Source: CADCTB01 sp964479465 (GTDB lineage: Bacteria > Actinomycetota > Acidimicrobiia > Acidimicrobiales > AC-14). Taken from it: a stretch of 30,025 nucleotides of DNA. Below, piece after piece: positions 1-9,674 of this stretch. The notes below the pieces were generated by a model. The model saw only the letters and a program-made list of their open reading frames with translations. It searched no databases and was not told the origin of the DNA. The DNA lies in assembly GCA_964479465.1 (NCBI GenBank), contig CAYZMG010000052.1, positions 1 to 30,025 on the forward strand. The letters run 5' to 3'. Position 1 is the first letter of the stretch; each line of letters opens with the position of its first letter. The translations under genes were made by a program, and so were the position numbers.

Positions 1-193
1 GGATGCGGCTGGAGTCGGGCTCGACGGCGCGAGAGCGGATGCCGATCGGCGCCATCGGGTCGAGGGGGTTGTCACGCCAGTTCTCGATACCGGGGTCGCC
101 GGCGGGAACGACGGTCTGGTCCCTGTCGCGGTCGCGGTCGGGAACAAGGTCACGGGTGCGCGCCGTTGAACGTCGCGTCCTAGCCTCAGCCAT
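1..193 (-). CDS. 5' end of an unidentified gene, running off the left edge
   Basis: A leftward frame opens with ATG at 193 and stays open to the window edge (64 codons). The start has a strong Shine-Dalgarno (AGGAG, about 8 nt upstream) and a -10-like TATAAG at 245-250, so the start is well supported. The visible N-terminus is Arg/Asp-rich and looks disordered (it begins MAEARTRRSTART), followed by a segment with Pro, Gly and Trp (DPGIENWRDNPLDPM). I do not recognise the family. It is divergent from the HypC-SIS gene, and the two share a 138-bp region with two palindromes. A link to hydrogenase maturation is possible only by position. Confidence 0.6.
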   Translation of the reverse strand, partial: MAEARTRRSTARTRDLVPDRDRDRDQTVVPAGDPGIENWRDNPLDPMAPIGIRSRAVEPDSSRI

Positions 194-244
194 ACACACT
201 TCTCCTGCGGGTCGACGGTAGGTGTCTACAGCCCGTGTTGCGGA

Positions 245-250
245 CTTATA
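245..250 (-). promoter_or_regulatory. -10 element of the leftward gene
   Basis: On the minus strand the hexamer reads TATAAG, close to the TATAAT consensus and striking in this GC-rich DNA. It leaves a leader of roughly 45 nt with a good Shine-Dalgarno. The -35 region is weak (TCTGAG at 17-bp spacing), which would fit an activator-dependent or MerR-like promoter. Confidence 0.45.
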
Positions 251-267
251 GGTGTAACTTACATCTA
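249..267. promoter_or_regulatory. 19-bp operator-like palindrome
   Basis: TAGGTGTAA-C-TTACATCTA is a palindrome with one mismatch in nine pairs and a perfect TGTAA-C-TTACA core. It overlaps the leftward -10 element and fills the expected spacer of that promoter. The position is what one expects of a repressor site, or of a MerR-type site between -35 and -10. The cognate regulator is unknown. Confidence 0.5.
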
Positions 268-294
268 CTCAGAACGAATTTCAGGTGGAACTTT

Positions 295-307
295 CGGTTC
301 CGAACCG
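295..307. promoter_or_regulatory. 13-bp palindrome upstream of the HypC-SIS gene
   Basis: CGGTTC-C-GAACCG is a perfect inverted repeat 24 bp upstream of the GTG at 332. It could be a second operator in the divergent region or a short hairpin in the leader. Nothing else supports a function. Confidence 0.3.
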
Positions 308-331
308 GAATCCCGGTGCGACACTGGAGTC

Positions 332-1045
332 GTGAGCATGGTTGCCAACCAGACCGCGATGAGCGACGCCGGCCGCGTCGCCGACGACTTGGCCCGGGCC
401 TCACTGGCCCTCGCCCGGCGCTTCTCCGCCGGCGCGACCATGTGGTGCGCCTCGCCGAACTGGCCGTACCACGCCCACCACGTCGCCGTGGAGTTCGTCC
501 ACCCCGTGATCGTCGGCAAGCGGGCCCTCCCTGCCGTCACCGTGCCGCCGGCGGCCGACATGGTGGCCACCCTGCGGGCGTCGGTCATCGCCGGCGACAT
601 CGTCCTCGTCCTCGCCGACGCCGATGACCCGCGGGTGCTCGACACCATGCGGCGGGGGCCGGCGTGGGGCGTGGAGACGGTCTGGATCGGGGCCGGTCCC
701 AAGCGCCCCGACCCGGGCGCCGCCGACCATGTCATCTGGCTCGACACCGACGTGCCGCTGGAGGCATCCGAGCTCTTCGTGCGCATCTACCACCTGCTCT
801 GGGAGCTGACCCACGTGTGCTTCGAGCATTCCGGCCTGCTGAAGCCGGAGCCCGAGTGCACCGATGAGGTCTGCATCACCTGCTCCGACGAGGGCCGGCC
901 GGCCGAGGTGGTCGCCGTCGACGGAGACGAAGCCCTGGTCCGTACCCCTGACGGCCAGGAGCGCATCGACGTGTCCCTCATCGACAGCCCCGCCCCCGGC
1001 GACCTCGTGCTGATCCACGCCGGCTTCGCCATCCAGAGCAGCTGA
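332..1045 (+). CDS. Degenerate SIS domain fused to a HypC/HupF-like hydrogenase chaperone
   Basis: 237 aa. Residues about 15-165 look like a SIS (sugar isomerase) fold: the RRFSAGATMWCASPN segment lines up with ERFSAGGRLFTFGNGGS of the next gene, but the Gly/Ser phosphosugar loop is lost. Residues about 176-235 resemble HypC: cysteines at 176, 181 and 184 (CITCSDEG) followed by the small beta-barrel pattern ending in GDLVLIHAGFAI. HypC proteins carry the Fe(CN)2CO unit to the large subunit of [NiFe] hydrogenase through an N-terminal Cys; here the Cys motif is internal. The GTG at 332 has GGAG only 3 nt away; ATG 338 is better spaced and equally possible. The stop overlaps the next start (TGATG), so the two genes are probably co-translated. 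No HypD, HypE or hydrogenase subunit is in view. Confidence 0.75.
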   Translation: MSMVANQTAMSDAGRVADDLARASLALARRFSAGATMWCASPNWPYHAHHVAVEFVHPVIVGKRALPAVTVPPAADMVATLRASVIAGDIVLVLADADDPRVLDTMRRGPAWGVETVWIGAGPKRPDPGAADHVIWLDTDVPLEASELFVRIYHLLWELTHVCFEHSGLLKPEPECTDEVCITCSDEGRPAEVVAVDGDEALVRTPDGQERIDVSLIDSPAPGDLVLIHAGFAIQSS

Positions 1046-1689
1046 TGCCCGAGACCACCGACTTCCTGTACCCCTTCATCGAGGGCGACGAGACCGACGC
1101 CGAGACGCTGCTCGAGGATCTGGCCCGGTCGGCCACAGCAAAGTGGCGCCAGAGCTCGAAGTTGCGCGACGCCACGCTGTCCCAGGTCGAGGGCCAGCTC
1201 GAAGTGACCGCCGCCGCCATGGCCGAGCGCTTCTCCGCCGGCGGGCGGCTGTTCACCTTCGGCAACGGCGGCAGCGCCACCGACGCCGAGGCCGTGGCCC
1301 ACCTCTACACCGAGCCGCCTTGGGGTCGTCCCCTGGCTGCTCGCTCCCTGGCCGAGGACCAGGCGGTCATGACCGCTCTCGGTAACGACGTCGGCTTCGA
1401 GCTGGTTTTTTCCCGCCAGCTCATCGCCCACGGACGGGCGCACGACATCGCTATGGGCTTCTCCACCAGCGGCAACTCCGACAACCTGATGCGGGCCTTC
1501 GCCGAGGCCCGCAAGCAGGGCATGCTCACCGTCGGCATCGCCGGCACCGACGGCGGGCGGATGGCCGCCGAGGGCAGCCCGGTCGAGCAGTGCTTCGTGG
1601 TCCGCTCCGACAGCGTCCACCGCATTCAGGAGTCCCAGGCCGCCCTGAACAACGCCCTGTGGGCCGCCGTGCAGCTCGTGCTGCCTTAG
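1045..1689 (+). CDS. GmhA/DiaA-like SIS-domain protein
   Basis: 214 aa. A single SIS domain with the intact phosphosugar loop GNGGSATDAEA (residues 73-83), a second Ser/Thr-rich loop STSGNSDN (140-147) and a late helix with RIQESQ (193-198), the pattern of phosphoheptose isomerase (GmhA) and DiaA. By family it could isomerise or bind a phosphosugar, but its tight coupling (1-bp stop/start overlap) to the HypC-SIS fusion suggests that the pair forms a heteromeric SIS complex for hydrogenase maturation rather than LPS heptose synthesis, which actinobacteria lack. It ends 1 bp before the convergent MerR gene. The SIS assignment is secure and the role is inference. Confidence 0.85.
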   Translation: MPETTDFLYPFIEGDETDAETLLEDLARSATAKWRQSSKLRDATLSQVEGQLEVTAAAMAERFSAGGRLFTFGNGGSATDAEAVAHLYTEPPWGRPLAARSLAEDQAVMTALGNDVGFELVFSRQLIAHGRAHDIAMGFSTSGNSDNLMRAFAEARKQGMLTVGIAGTDGGRMAAEGSPVEQCFVVRSDSVHRIQESQAALNNALWAAVQLVLP

Positions 1690-1690
1690 C

Positions 1691-2140
1691 TCAGGCGGGC
1701 TTCCTGCCGATGGTGAGCGGGGCGTTGCAGGTGCACAGCGCCTCTTCGCAGCGGTGCAGCCCCTCGTTACTGGCCAGGCGGTCCAGGACGGTCGTGAGGG
1801 TGCCCCGCAAGGACTGGAGCTCCGTGATGCGCTGCTCGGTCTCGGCCAGCTTCTTCTCGACCAACTCCGCCAGTTCAGGGTGGTGGTCACCACAGCAGCC
1901 TTCGGCGACGTGGAGGAACTCCTTGGCCTCGCTCAGGCGTAGGCCGAGAACCTTGGCCCGGTTGACCAGCTCGATGCGCCGGAGAGCCTCGGTGTCGTAG
2001 AGGCGGTAGCCGGCGTCGGTGCGCGCCGCCGGTTCGACAAGGCCGAGCTCCTCGTAGTGGCGGAGGGCCTTGCGGGTGAGGCCGGTGCGACGGCCGATCT
2101 CGGCCACGCCCAGCAGACCGTCGGGGACCATGTTCCCCAT
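1691..2140 (-). CDS. MerR-family metal-responsive regulator
   Basis: 149 aa. The N-terminus is a MerR winged helix (VAEIGRRTGLTRKALRHYEELGL, shown here as residues 12-34), followed by a dimerisation coiled coil (about 90-125). Candidate metal ligands are C82, C83, H86 and H87 at the start of the coil and C131, C136 and C138 after it, the zones used by CueR, ZntR and MerR. The metal cannot be read from the sequence. MerR proteins bind between a long-spaced -35 and -10 and untwist the promoter. It lies 34 bp downstream of the small zinc-finger gene in the same direction, so the two are probably co-transcribed; no metal pump is adjacent. No clear Shine-Dalgarno precedes the ATG; a second ATG lies three codons in. 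Confidence 0.85.
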   Translation of the reverse strand: MGNMVPDGLLGVAEIGRRTGLTRKALRHYEELGLVEPAARTDAGYRLYDTEALRRIELVNRAKVLGLRLSEAKEFLHVAEGCCGDHHPELAELVEKKLAETEQRITELQSLRGTLTTVLDRLASNEGLHRCEEALCTCNAPLTIGRKPA

Positions 2141-2144
2141 GGTA

Positions 2145-2159
2145 CGGCCCGACGGGCCG
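2145..2159. repeat. Inverted repeat between the zinc-finger and MerR genes
   Basis: CGGCCC-GAC-GGGCCG, a perfect 6-bp stem with a 3-nt loop, 5 nt upstream of the MerR start codon. It may be a small operator or a leader hairpin. Confidence 0.3.
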
Positions 2160-2174
2160 ATCGAAGTGCTGGCG

Positions 2175-2399
2175 CTAGGAGGCGGGACCGTACGGACGGC
2201 CGGCGTTCTCGTAGCAGTCGACGTGATAGTGCTCGACGCGCTCCCAGACGCCCTCGGTGTAGACGTTGGCGATGACCTGCTGCAGCTTGGCCTTGGCGCG
2301 GAATTTGACCGGCAGTTTGCACGACGCGCAACTTGCGGTGTTGCCAGCCTCGATGTAGCGCGCTACCGCACGACTGGTGAAGATGCTCTGAACGGCCAT
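2175..2399 (-). CDS. Small PARP-finger-like zinc protein
   Basis: 74 aa. Four likely zinc ligands are spaced C24-x2-C27-x31-H59-x2-C62, very near the C-x2-C-x(28-30)-H-x2-C spacing of PARP-type DNA-nick-binding fingers, and the flanking residues (SCASCK, HYHVDCY) also resemble them. The middle is basic (KFRAKAKLQ). A single finger of this kind without another domain suggests a DNA- or RNA-binding accessory or just a structural mini-protein. It precedes the MerR gene in the same direction. Homology to PARP fingers is inferred from pattern only; treble-clef fingers of other families remain possible. The length, the ligand spacing and the start at ATG 2399 argue for a real gene. Confidence 0.7.
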   Translation of the reverse strand: MAVQSIFTSRAVARYIEAGNTASCASCKLPVKFRAKAKLQQVIANVYTEGVWERVEHYHVDCYENAGRPYGPAS

Positions 2400-2454
2400 G
2401 TTCGATCTATCGGCATCTCACTGCCCGTGGTTGAGGCATTCCCCTGGCCTCGAC

Positions 2455-2484
2455 TTGACGGCGATCCGACGATCTGGCAAGTTT
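2455..2484 (+). promoter_or_regulatory. Possible promoter for the downstream sRNA
   Basis: TTGACG at 2455-2460 is a good -35 match. The -10 position (2478-2484) holds only a weak AAGTTT-like hexamer. Transcription would start near 2490, just before the stem-loop described next. Confidence 0.3.
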
Positions 2485-2489
2485 CCTGT

Positions 2490-2586
2490 CGTCGGGGCCC
2501 GGGGTGCGTCCGCCGTGCACCCCAGCCCCGGCACTCACAGACCTTCGGTCGAAACTGCGACGCCCGCCTTCCGGCGGGCGTTTTTT
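2490..2586 (+). ncRNA. Candidate small RNA of about 100 nt
   Basis: Between two leftward genes, a rightward structure has all the parts of an sRNA: a weak promoter, a strong two-part stem (GGGGC 2494-2498 pairs with GCCCC 2525-2529; GGGGTGC 2501-2507 pairs with GCACCCC 2517-2523; 9-nt loop), a short hairpin GACC-TTC-GGTC at 2540-2550 and an intrinsic terminator at 2560-2586. No rightward gene precedes it that would need this terminator. I could not match it to 6C, Ms1, SRP or a riboswitch class by eye. A short rightward frame from 2398 runs through it but has no protein-like features. Confidence 0.45.
2560..2586 (+). terminator. Intrinsic terminator
   Basis: CGCCCGCC (2561-2568), loop TTCC, GGCGGGCG (2573-2580), then six T (2581-2586). 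The T-run is only on the plus strand, so it stops rightward transcription, although both flanking genes point left. Confidence 0.85.
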
Positions 2587-2636
2587 GTTGCCTCGCATTT
2601 TGTGGACGCCATTTCCGTCCAAGAACGGGCGAACCT

Positions 2637-4322
2637 TTAGGTCGTCGGGGGATTGAACGAGCGCTCGAAGCGGTCCATGAACGCTTTGACGATGTCCCAG
2701 TCCGACTGGCGGGCCTCGAAGTTCAGGGTGAAGCCCTTGGCGCCGGTCACCACGCCCAGGTCCAGGTTGTGGAGCTGGACATCGCGCCGCTGGTAGGTGA
2801 ACTCCCACTCGGCGGCGTTGAAGCCCTTGAACTCGGTGGGCTCAAGGCGGATGCGGCTGTAGCTCTGCTGCTCGGTCCGGAAGCGCCGTTCCAGGTCCAG
2901 CCACGCCGCCTCGGCGGAGCGGGCGTTGGAGTCCTGCACGACCACACGGAGGGCAGCGGCGGAGTCCGGATGGCGGAAGTCGGTGTAGTTCCCCTCCCGG
3001 CTGACCCGCCAGTCCGATGGGTAGTCGATGGTGAAGCCGGTGTCGGGGTCGGTGTACTTGGACCAGTCGACCGAGGCGATGATGCGGGCTGAGCGCCCCT
3101 CCCTCGTGAAGATTTCCCGGCCGTTGGTGAAGAGGATGGCGATCATCACCAGCGTGACCACCGTGGCGAGGACCACGATCAGTGGGCTGCGCTTGCGGGG
3201 CACCGGCCAGGGCGCCGGCGGGTCCCGGTGCTCCTCCTCCGGCGTAAAGATCACCGGCGGACGGCCGGGGTCGGGGGAGAACATGCGGGCCAGCGCCTCC
3301 CGCGGGGGCAGGGGCGCCGCCGGCGGCGGCTCGGCGGGAGCGTCGGGCTCGGCGAAGACGTCCTCGACGGCCGGCGCCGGCTCGCCGTTCGAGTCGAAGT
3401 CCAGCGCGGCCCCGGTGAGGGAGCCGTGGCCGTTGCCGTTTTCGGCCCACACGATGGTGTCTACGTCGACCGCCGGCTCGGGTTCGGGCTCGGGTTCGGG
3501 CTCGGGGAGCATGTCGCCGGCGGCGACCTCGAGAAGGGCCCTGAGCTCGTCAGCCGAGGGCCGCTCCGTCGGGTCCTTCTGGAGGGTGACCTCGAGCACG
3601 CGGGCGAGCGAGCCGGCGCCGGCCGCCGGCCGGGGCGGCTGGGTCGTGACCGCCTCCAGGATGGCGTCGGGGCCGGCACCGGTGAACGGCGCGACCCCCT
3701 CGACCGCGAAGTACAGGATGGCGCCGAGGGACCAGATGTCGGCCTCGACGGTGCCCGCCTGCTCGGGCGCCATGAACGACACGCCCCCGACGGCGCCGCT
3801 GCGGGCGACGGTGCGGTCGCCGATCAGGGAGGCGATGCCGAAGTCGGTCACGTGGATCTGGTCGCCGAATCCGACGAACACCTTCGTCGGCTGGAGGAAG
3901 CGGTGGACCATGTCCTGGCCGGTGGCGGCGTCGAGGACGTCGAGCAGGCGGAGGCCGATGACCGCGGCCCGCTCGGGCTCCAACGGCCCGTCCCGGTGGA
4001 CCAGATGGGCGAGGCTGGGGTCCTGGATGAGCTCGGTGACGACCCAGGGCCGGTCGCCATCGTCGACCACATCGACGATCCGGGCCAGGCCCGGGTGGTC
4101 GACGGCGGACATGGCCCGCGCCTCACGGCGCACGCGAGCCGCCAGCGCCCGGCGTTGCATATGGTCGAGCGGGTCTGGGAACCGCAGTTCCTTCACGGTC
4201 ACCAAGCGCTCGGAGATCAGATCCTCGGCCCGCCAGAGGATCCCCATGCCCCCCTCTTCCATCGGTTCGATGAGGAGGTAGCGGTCGTCCACGACGCGGC
4301 CGGCTGTGACAACGCCCGGCAT
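2637..4322 (-). CDS. Membrane Ser/Thr kinase-like protein, probable pseudokinase
   Basis: 561 aa from ATG 4322; this start is preferred because a TACGAT hexamer lies 8 nt upstream, although the frame is open to 4385. Order: kinase-like domain (about 13-265), an acidic Glu-Pro repeat (273-283), a long Pro/Glu/Ala linker, one TM helix (about 381-399) and an extracellular domain (about 415-561) with the YPSDW-type sensor pattern seen behind other actinobacterial kinases. The VTVK lysine (K44), DFG (160-162), APE and DIWSLG are present, but the catalytic loop reads H140-R-F-L-Q-P-T-K147: the HRD aspartate is Phe and the HRDLKPxN Lys and Asn are Gln and Lys. Catalysis by the normal route is therefore unlikely; it may bind ATP and signal allosterically. 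It is divergent from kgd. Confidence 0.85.
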   Translation of the reverse strand: MPGVVTAGRVVDDRYLLIEPMEEGGMGILWRAEDLISERLVTVKELRFPDPLDHMQRRALAARVRREARAMSAVDHPGLARIVDVVDDGDRPWVVTELIQDPSLAHLVHRDGPLEPERAAVIGLRLLDVLDAATGQDMVHRFLQPTKVFVGFGDQIHVTDFGIASLIGDRTVARSGAVGGVSFMAPEQAGTVEADIWSLGAILYFAVEGVAPFTGAGPDAILEAVTTQPPRPAAGAGSLARVLEVTLQKDPTERPSADELRALLEVAAGDMLPEPEPEPEPEPAVDVDTIVWAENGNGHGSLTGAALDFDSNGEPAPAVEDVFAEPDAPAEPPPAAPLPPREALARMFSPDPGRPPVIFTPEEEHRDPPAPWPVPRKRSPLIVVLATVVTLVMIAILFTNGREIFTREGRSARIIASVDWSKYTDPDTGFTIDYPSDWRVSREGNYTDFRHPDSAAALRVVVQDSNARSAEAAWLDLERRFRTEQQSYSRIRLEPTEFKGFNAAEWEFTYQRRDVQLHNLDLGVVTGAKGFTLNFEARQSDWDIVKAFMDRFERSFNPPTT

Positions 4323-4330
4323 GTGAGCAG

Positions 4331-4336
4331 ATCGTA
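4331..4336 (-). promoter_or_regulatory. -10 hexamer TACGAT, kinase-like gene
   Basis: It lies 8 nt upstream of ATG 4322, placing the transcript start at or next to the start codon. No Shine-Dalgarno is visible, so a leaderless mRNA is predicted. Confidence 0.5.
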
Positions 4337-4364
4337 CCTGGTCAGGCCGCGAGGGGGGTGCCGG

Positions 4365-4370
4365 TAGAAT
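4365..4370 (+). promoter_or_regulatory. -10 hexamer TAGAAT, kgd
   Basis: It lies 8 nt upstream of ATG 4379. A GGAG follows directly at 4371-4374, but a transcript starting 6-7 nt after the hexamer would not contain it. A (near-)leaderless kgd mRNA is predicted. Confidence 0.5.
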
Positions 4371-4378
4371 GGAGTGCG

Positions 4379-7957
<3,579 letters not shown>

Positions 7958-8008
7958 TTACAAGGGATCGCACGCTCGCGCCCTTCGGAATGCTTGACTG
8001 AGCGCGCT

Positions 8009-9652
8009 ATGTCCTCCGCCGGCGCACCGCGTCCGCCCACAGGCCGTCGAGTAGTCGTCGACGGCTCGAACCTGGCCACCGAGGGCCGCAGCACCCCGAG
8101 CCTGGCCCAACTCGACGAGGCGGTACAGGCCTTTCACGCCGAGCGACCGAACGACGAGATCATCGTCGTCGTCGACGCGTCGTTCGGATACCGCATCGAC
8201 GAGTCCGAGCGGAAGATCTTCGAGGAGGCCGAGGAGGCCGGCGAGATCGTGTCGCCGCCGGCCGGGGCCATCGGCCGGGGCGACGGCTTCCTGCTGCGCA
8301 TCGCCGACCGCATCGACGCCGACGTCCTCTCCAACGACTCTTTCCAGGAGTTCCACGGCGAGTACACGTGGCTGTTCGAGGAGGGCCGCCTTTTGGGCGG
8401 TAAGCCCGTGCCCAACGTCGGCTGGATCTTCACGCCGCGCACCCCGGTGCGCGGGCCCAAGAGCCGGGTGGCCACCCGCGACGCCGACCGGGCCCGCCGC
8501 CGGGCGTCGGCTGTCACCGCCACCCTGCCCGAGCCCACCGCAGCTGCGATCGCCGAGGCGACGGCGGAGGCCATTGCTCCCGACGCTCCGAAGTCGGCGC
8601 GGCGGGGCCGGCGGCGGGGGAGCAGGTCCGGCGCGGGTGCCGGCGCGAGCGCGGCGGCGGCGACCGAGAGCATCGGGCACGCTCCTGAGGCCATCAACGA
8701 GCCGCTGCCGTTCATCACTTTCATCGCCGACCATCCCCTGGGCACCGAGGTCGAAGGCCAGGTCGAGGGGTTTACCTCCCATGGTGCCTTCGTCATCGCC
8801 GGCGGCGCCCGCTGCTACGCCCCGGTCTCCGGCCTTGGCGACCCGCCACCCCGAAGCGCCAAGGAGGTGCTGACGAAGGGGGAGATCCGCACGTTCGTCA
8901 TCCAGGCCCTCGACCCGCCCCGGCGGGGCATCGAGCTGGCGCTGCCCGGCCTGGCCAAGGTGGCCGGCGCCCCCACTGAGGAGACCGTCGAGGCCGAGAT
9001 CGACGTGGGCGCCCAGCCCGTGTCCGAGGTGCAGACCGAGACACCGGCCAAGGCCCGGCGGGGCCGGAAGAAGGCGGCCGCTCCGGTTGCCGCCGGGCCC
9101 GCGCCGGCCGAGGCGGCTGAGCCGGCGGCGACAGCGAAGCCTCGCCGGCGCAAGGCGGCGCCGGTCGTGGTAGCCGAGACCGAATCGGCGGCGGAGTCCG
9201 AGGCCGAGGCGGAGGTTGTACCCGCCAAGGCTCGCCGGAGCCGCAAGGCGGCGCCGGCGGCCGTCGAGCCCGCGCCCGTCCCCGACCAGACGCCGGTCGC
9301 CGAGGAGCCGACCCGGCCCCGCCGCAGCACGGTGCGCAAGGCCCATCCCGAGCCGGTGCACCCGGCGCCGGCGCCGGCCAGCCGATCGCGGAAGAAGGCG
9401 GCCGCGCCACTCGTCGAGGCGCCGGCCGCCGTCGAGCCCGAGCCGGTGAAGAAGGCCAGCCGGTCCCGGAAGAAGGCGGCGCCGGAGCCTGTCGCCGTCG
9501 AGGCGGTGGCCGTCGAGCCGGCGCCGGCCAAGAAGGCGACCCGCAGCCGCAAGAAGGCCGCGGCGCAGCCCGAGGCCGCCGAGCCGGCACCGGTGAAGGC
9601 GGTCAAGAAGGCGGCCAAGAAGGTGGCCAAAGCGGCCAAGATGGAGAGCTGA
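8009..9652 (+). CDS. NYN/Zc3h12a-like RNase domain, S1 domain and histone-like Lys/Ala tail
   Basis: 547 aa. Residues about 13-155 match the PIN-like NYN/Zc3h12a RNase fold: an N-terminal VVVDGSN with D18 and N21, a DEIIVVVDASF strand, a GDGFLLRIADR segment and a DVLSNDSFQEF strand; the acidic residues would bind metal for RNA cleavage. Residues about 243-312 look like an S1 RNA-binding barrel (GTEVEGQVEGFTSHGAFVI). From about 330 the protein is Ala/Pro/Lys/Arg-rich with repeated SRKKAA blocks and ends in KKAAKKVAKAAK, like bacterial H1/Hc-like tails, and probably binds nucleic acid. I infer an RNA-processing or RNA-decay factor; the exact substrate is unknown. No good Shine-Dalgarno is seen; ATG 8009 is chosen over TTG 7994. 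It follows kgd by 51 bp and may be read with it. Confidence 0.8.
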   Translation: MSSAGAPRPPTGRRVVVDGSNLATEGRSTPSLAQLDEAVQAFHAERPNDEIIVVVDASFGYRIDESERKIFEEAEEAGEIVSPPAGAIGRGDGFLLRIADRIDADVLSNDSFQEFHGEYTWLFEEGRLLGGKPVPNVGWIFTPRTPVRGPKSRVATRDADRARRRASAVTATLPEPTAAAIAEATAEAIAPDAPKSARRGRRRGSRSGAGAGASAAAATESIGHAPEAINEPLPFITFIADHPLGTEVEGQVEGFTSHGAFVIAGGARCYAPVSGLGDPPPRSAKEVLTKGEIRTFVIQALDPPRRGIELALPGLAKVAGAPTEETVEAEIDVGAQPVSEVQTETPAKARRGRKKAAAPVAAGPAPAEAAEPAATAKPRRRKAAPVVVAETESAAESEAEAEVVPAKARRSRKAAPAAVEPAPVPDQTPVAEEPTRPRRSTVRKAHPEPVHPAPAPASRSRKKAAAPLVEAPAAVEPEPVKKASRSRKKAAPEPVAVEAVAVEPAPAKKATRSRKKAAAQPEAAEPAPVKAVKKAAKKVAKAAKMES

Positions 9653-9660
9653 CCGTCCCG

Positions 9661-9666
9661 TAGAGT
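9661..9666 (+). promoter_or_regulatory. -10 hexamer TAGAGT, xth
   Basis: It lies 8 nt upstream of ATG 9675, with no Shine-Dalgarno; leaderless start predicted. Confidence 0.45.
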
Positions 9667-9674
9667 CCGTCCGG

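Noticed and set aside
3..221. A rightward 72-codon frame at the left edge
   Set aside because: It is opposite the leftward gene that has the Shine-Dalgarno and a -10 element.
2398..2640. A rightward 80-codon frame covering the sRNA region
   Set aside because: It runs through a terminator hairpin, has no Shine-Dalgarno and no protein pattern.
3470..3515. The Glu-Pro repeat of the kinase-like gene as a DNA-level repeat element
   Set aside because: It is a short in-frame codon repeat in a linker; no copies elsewhere in the window.
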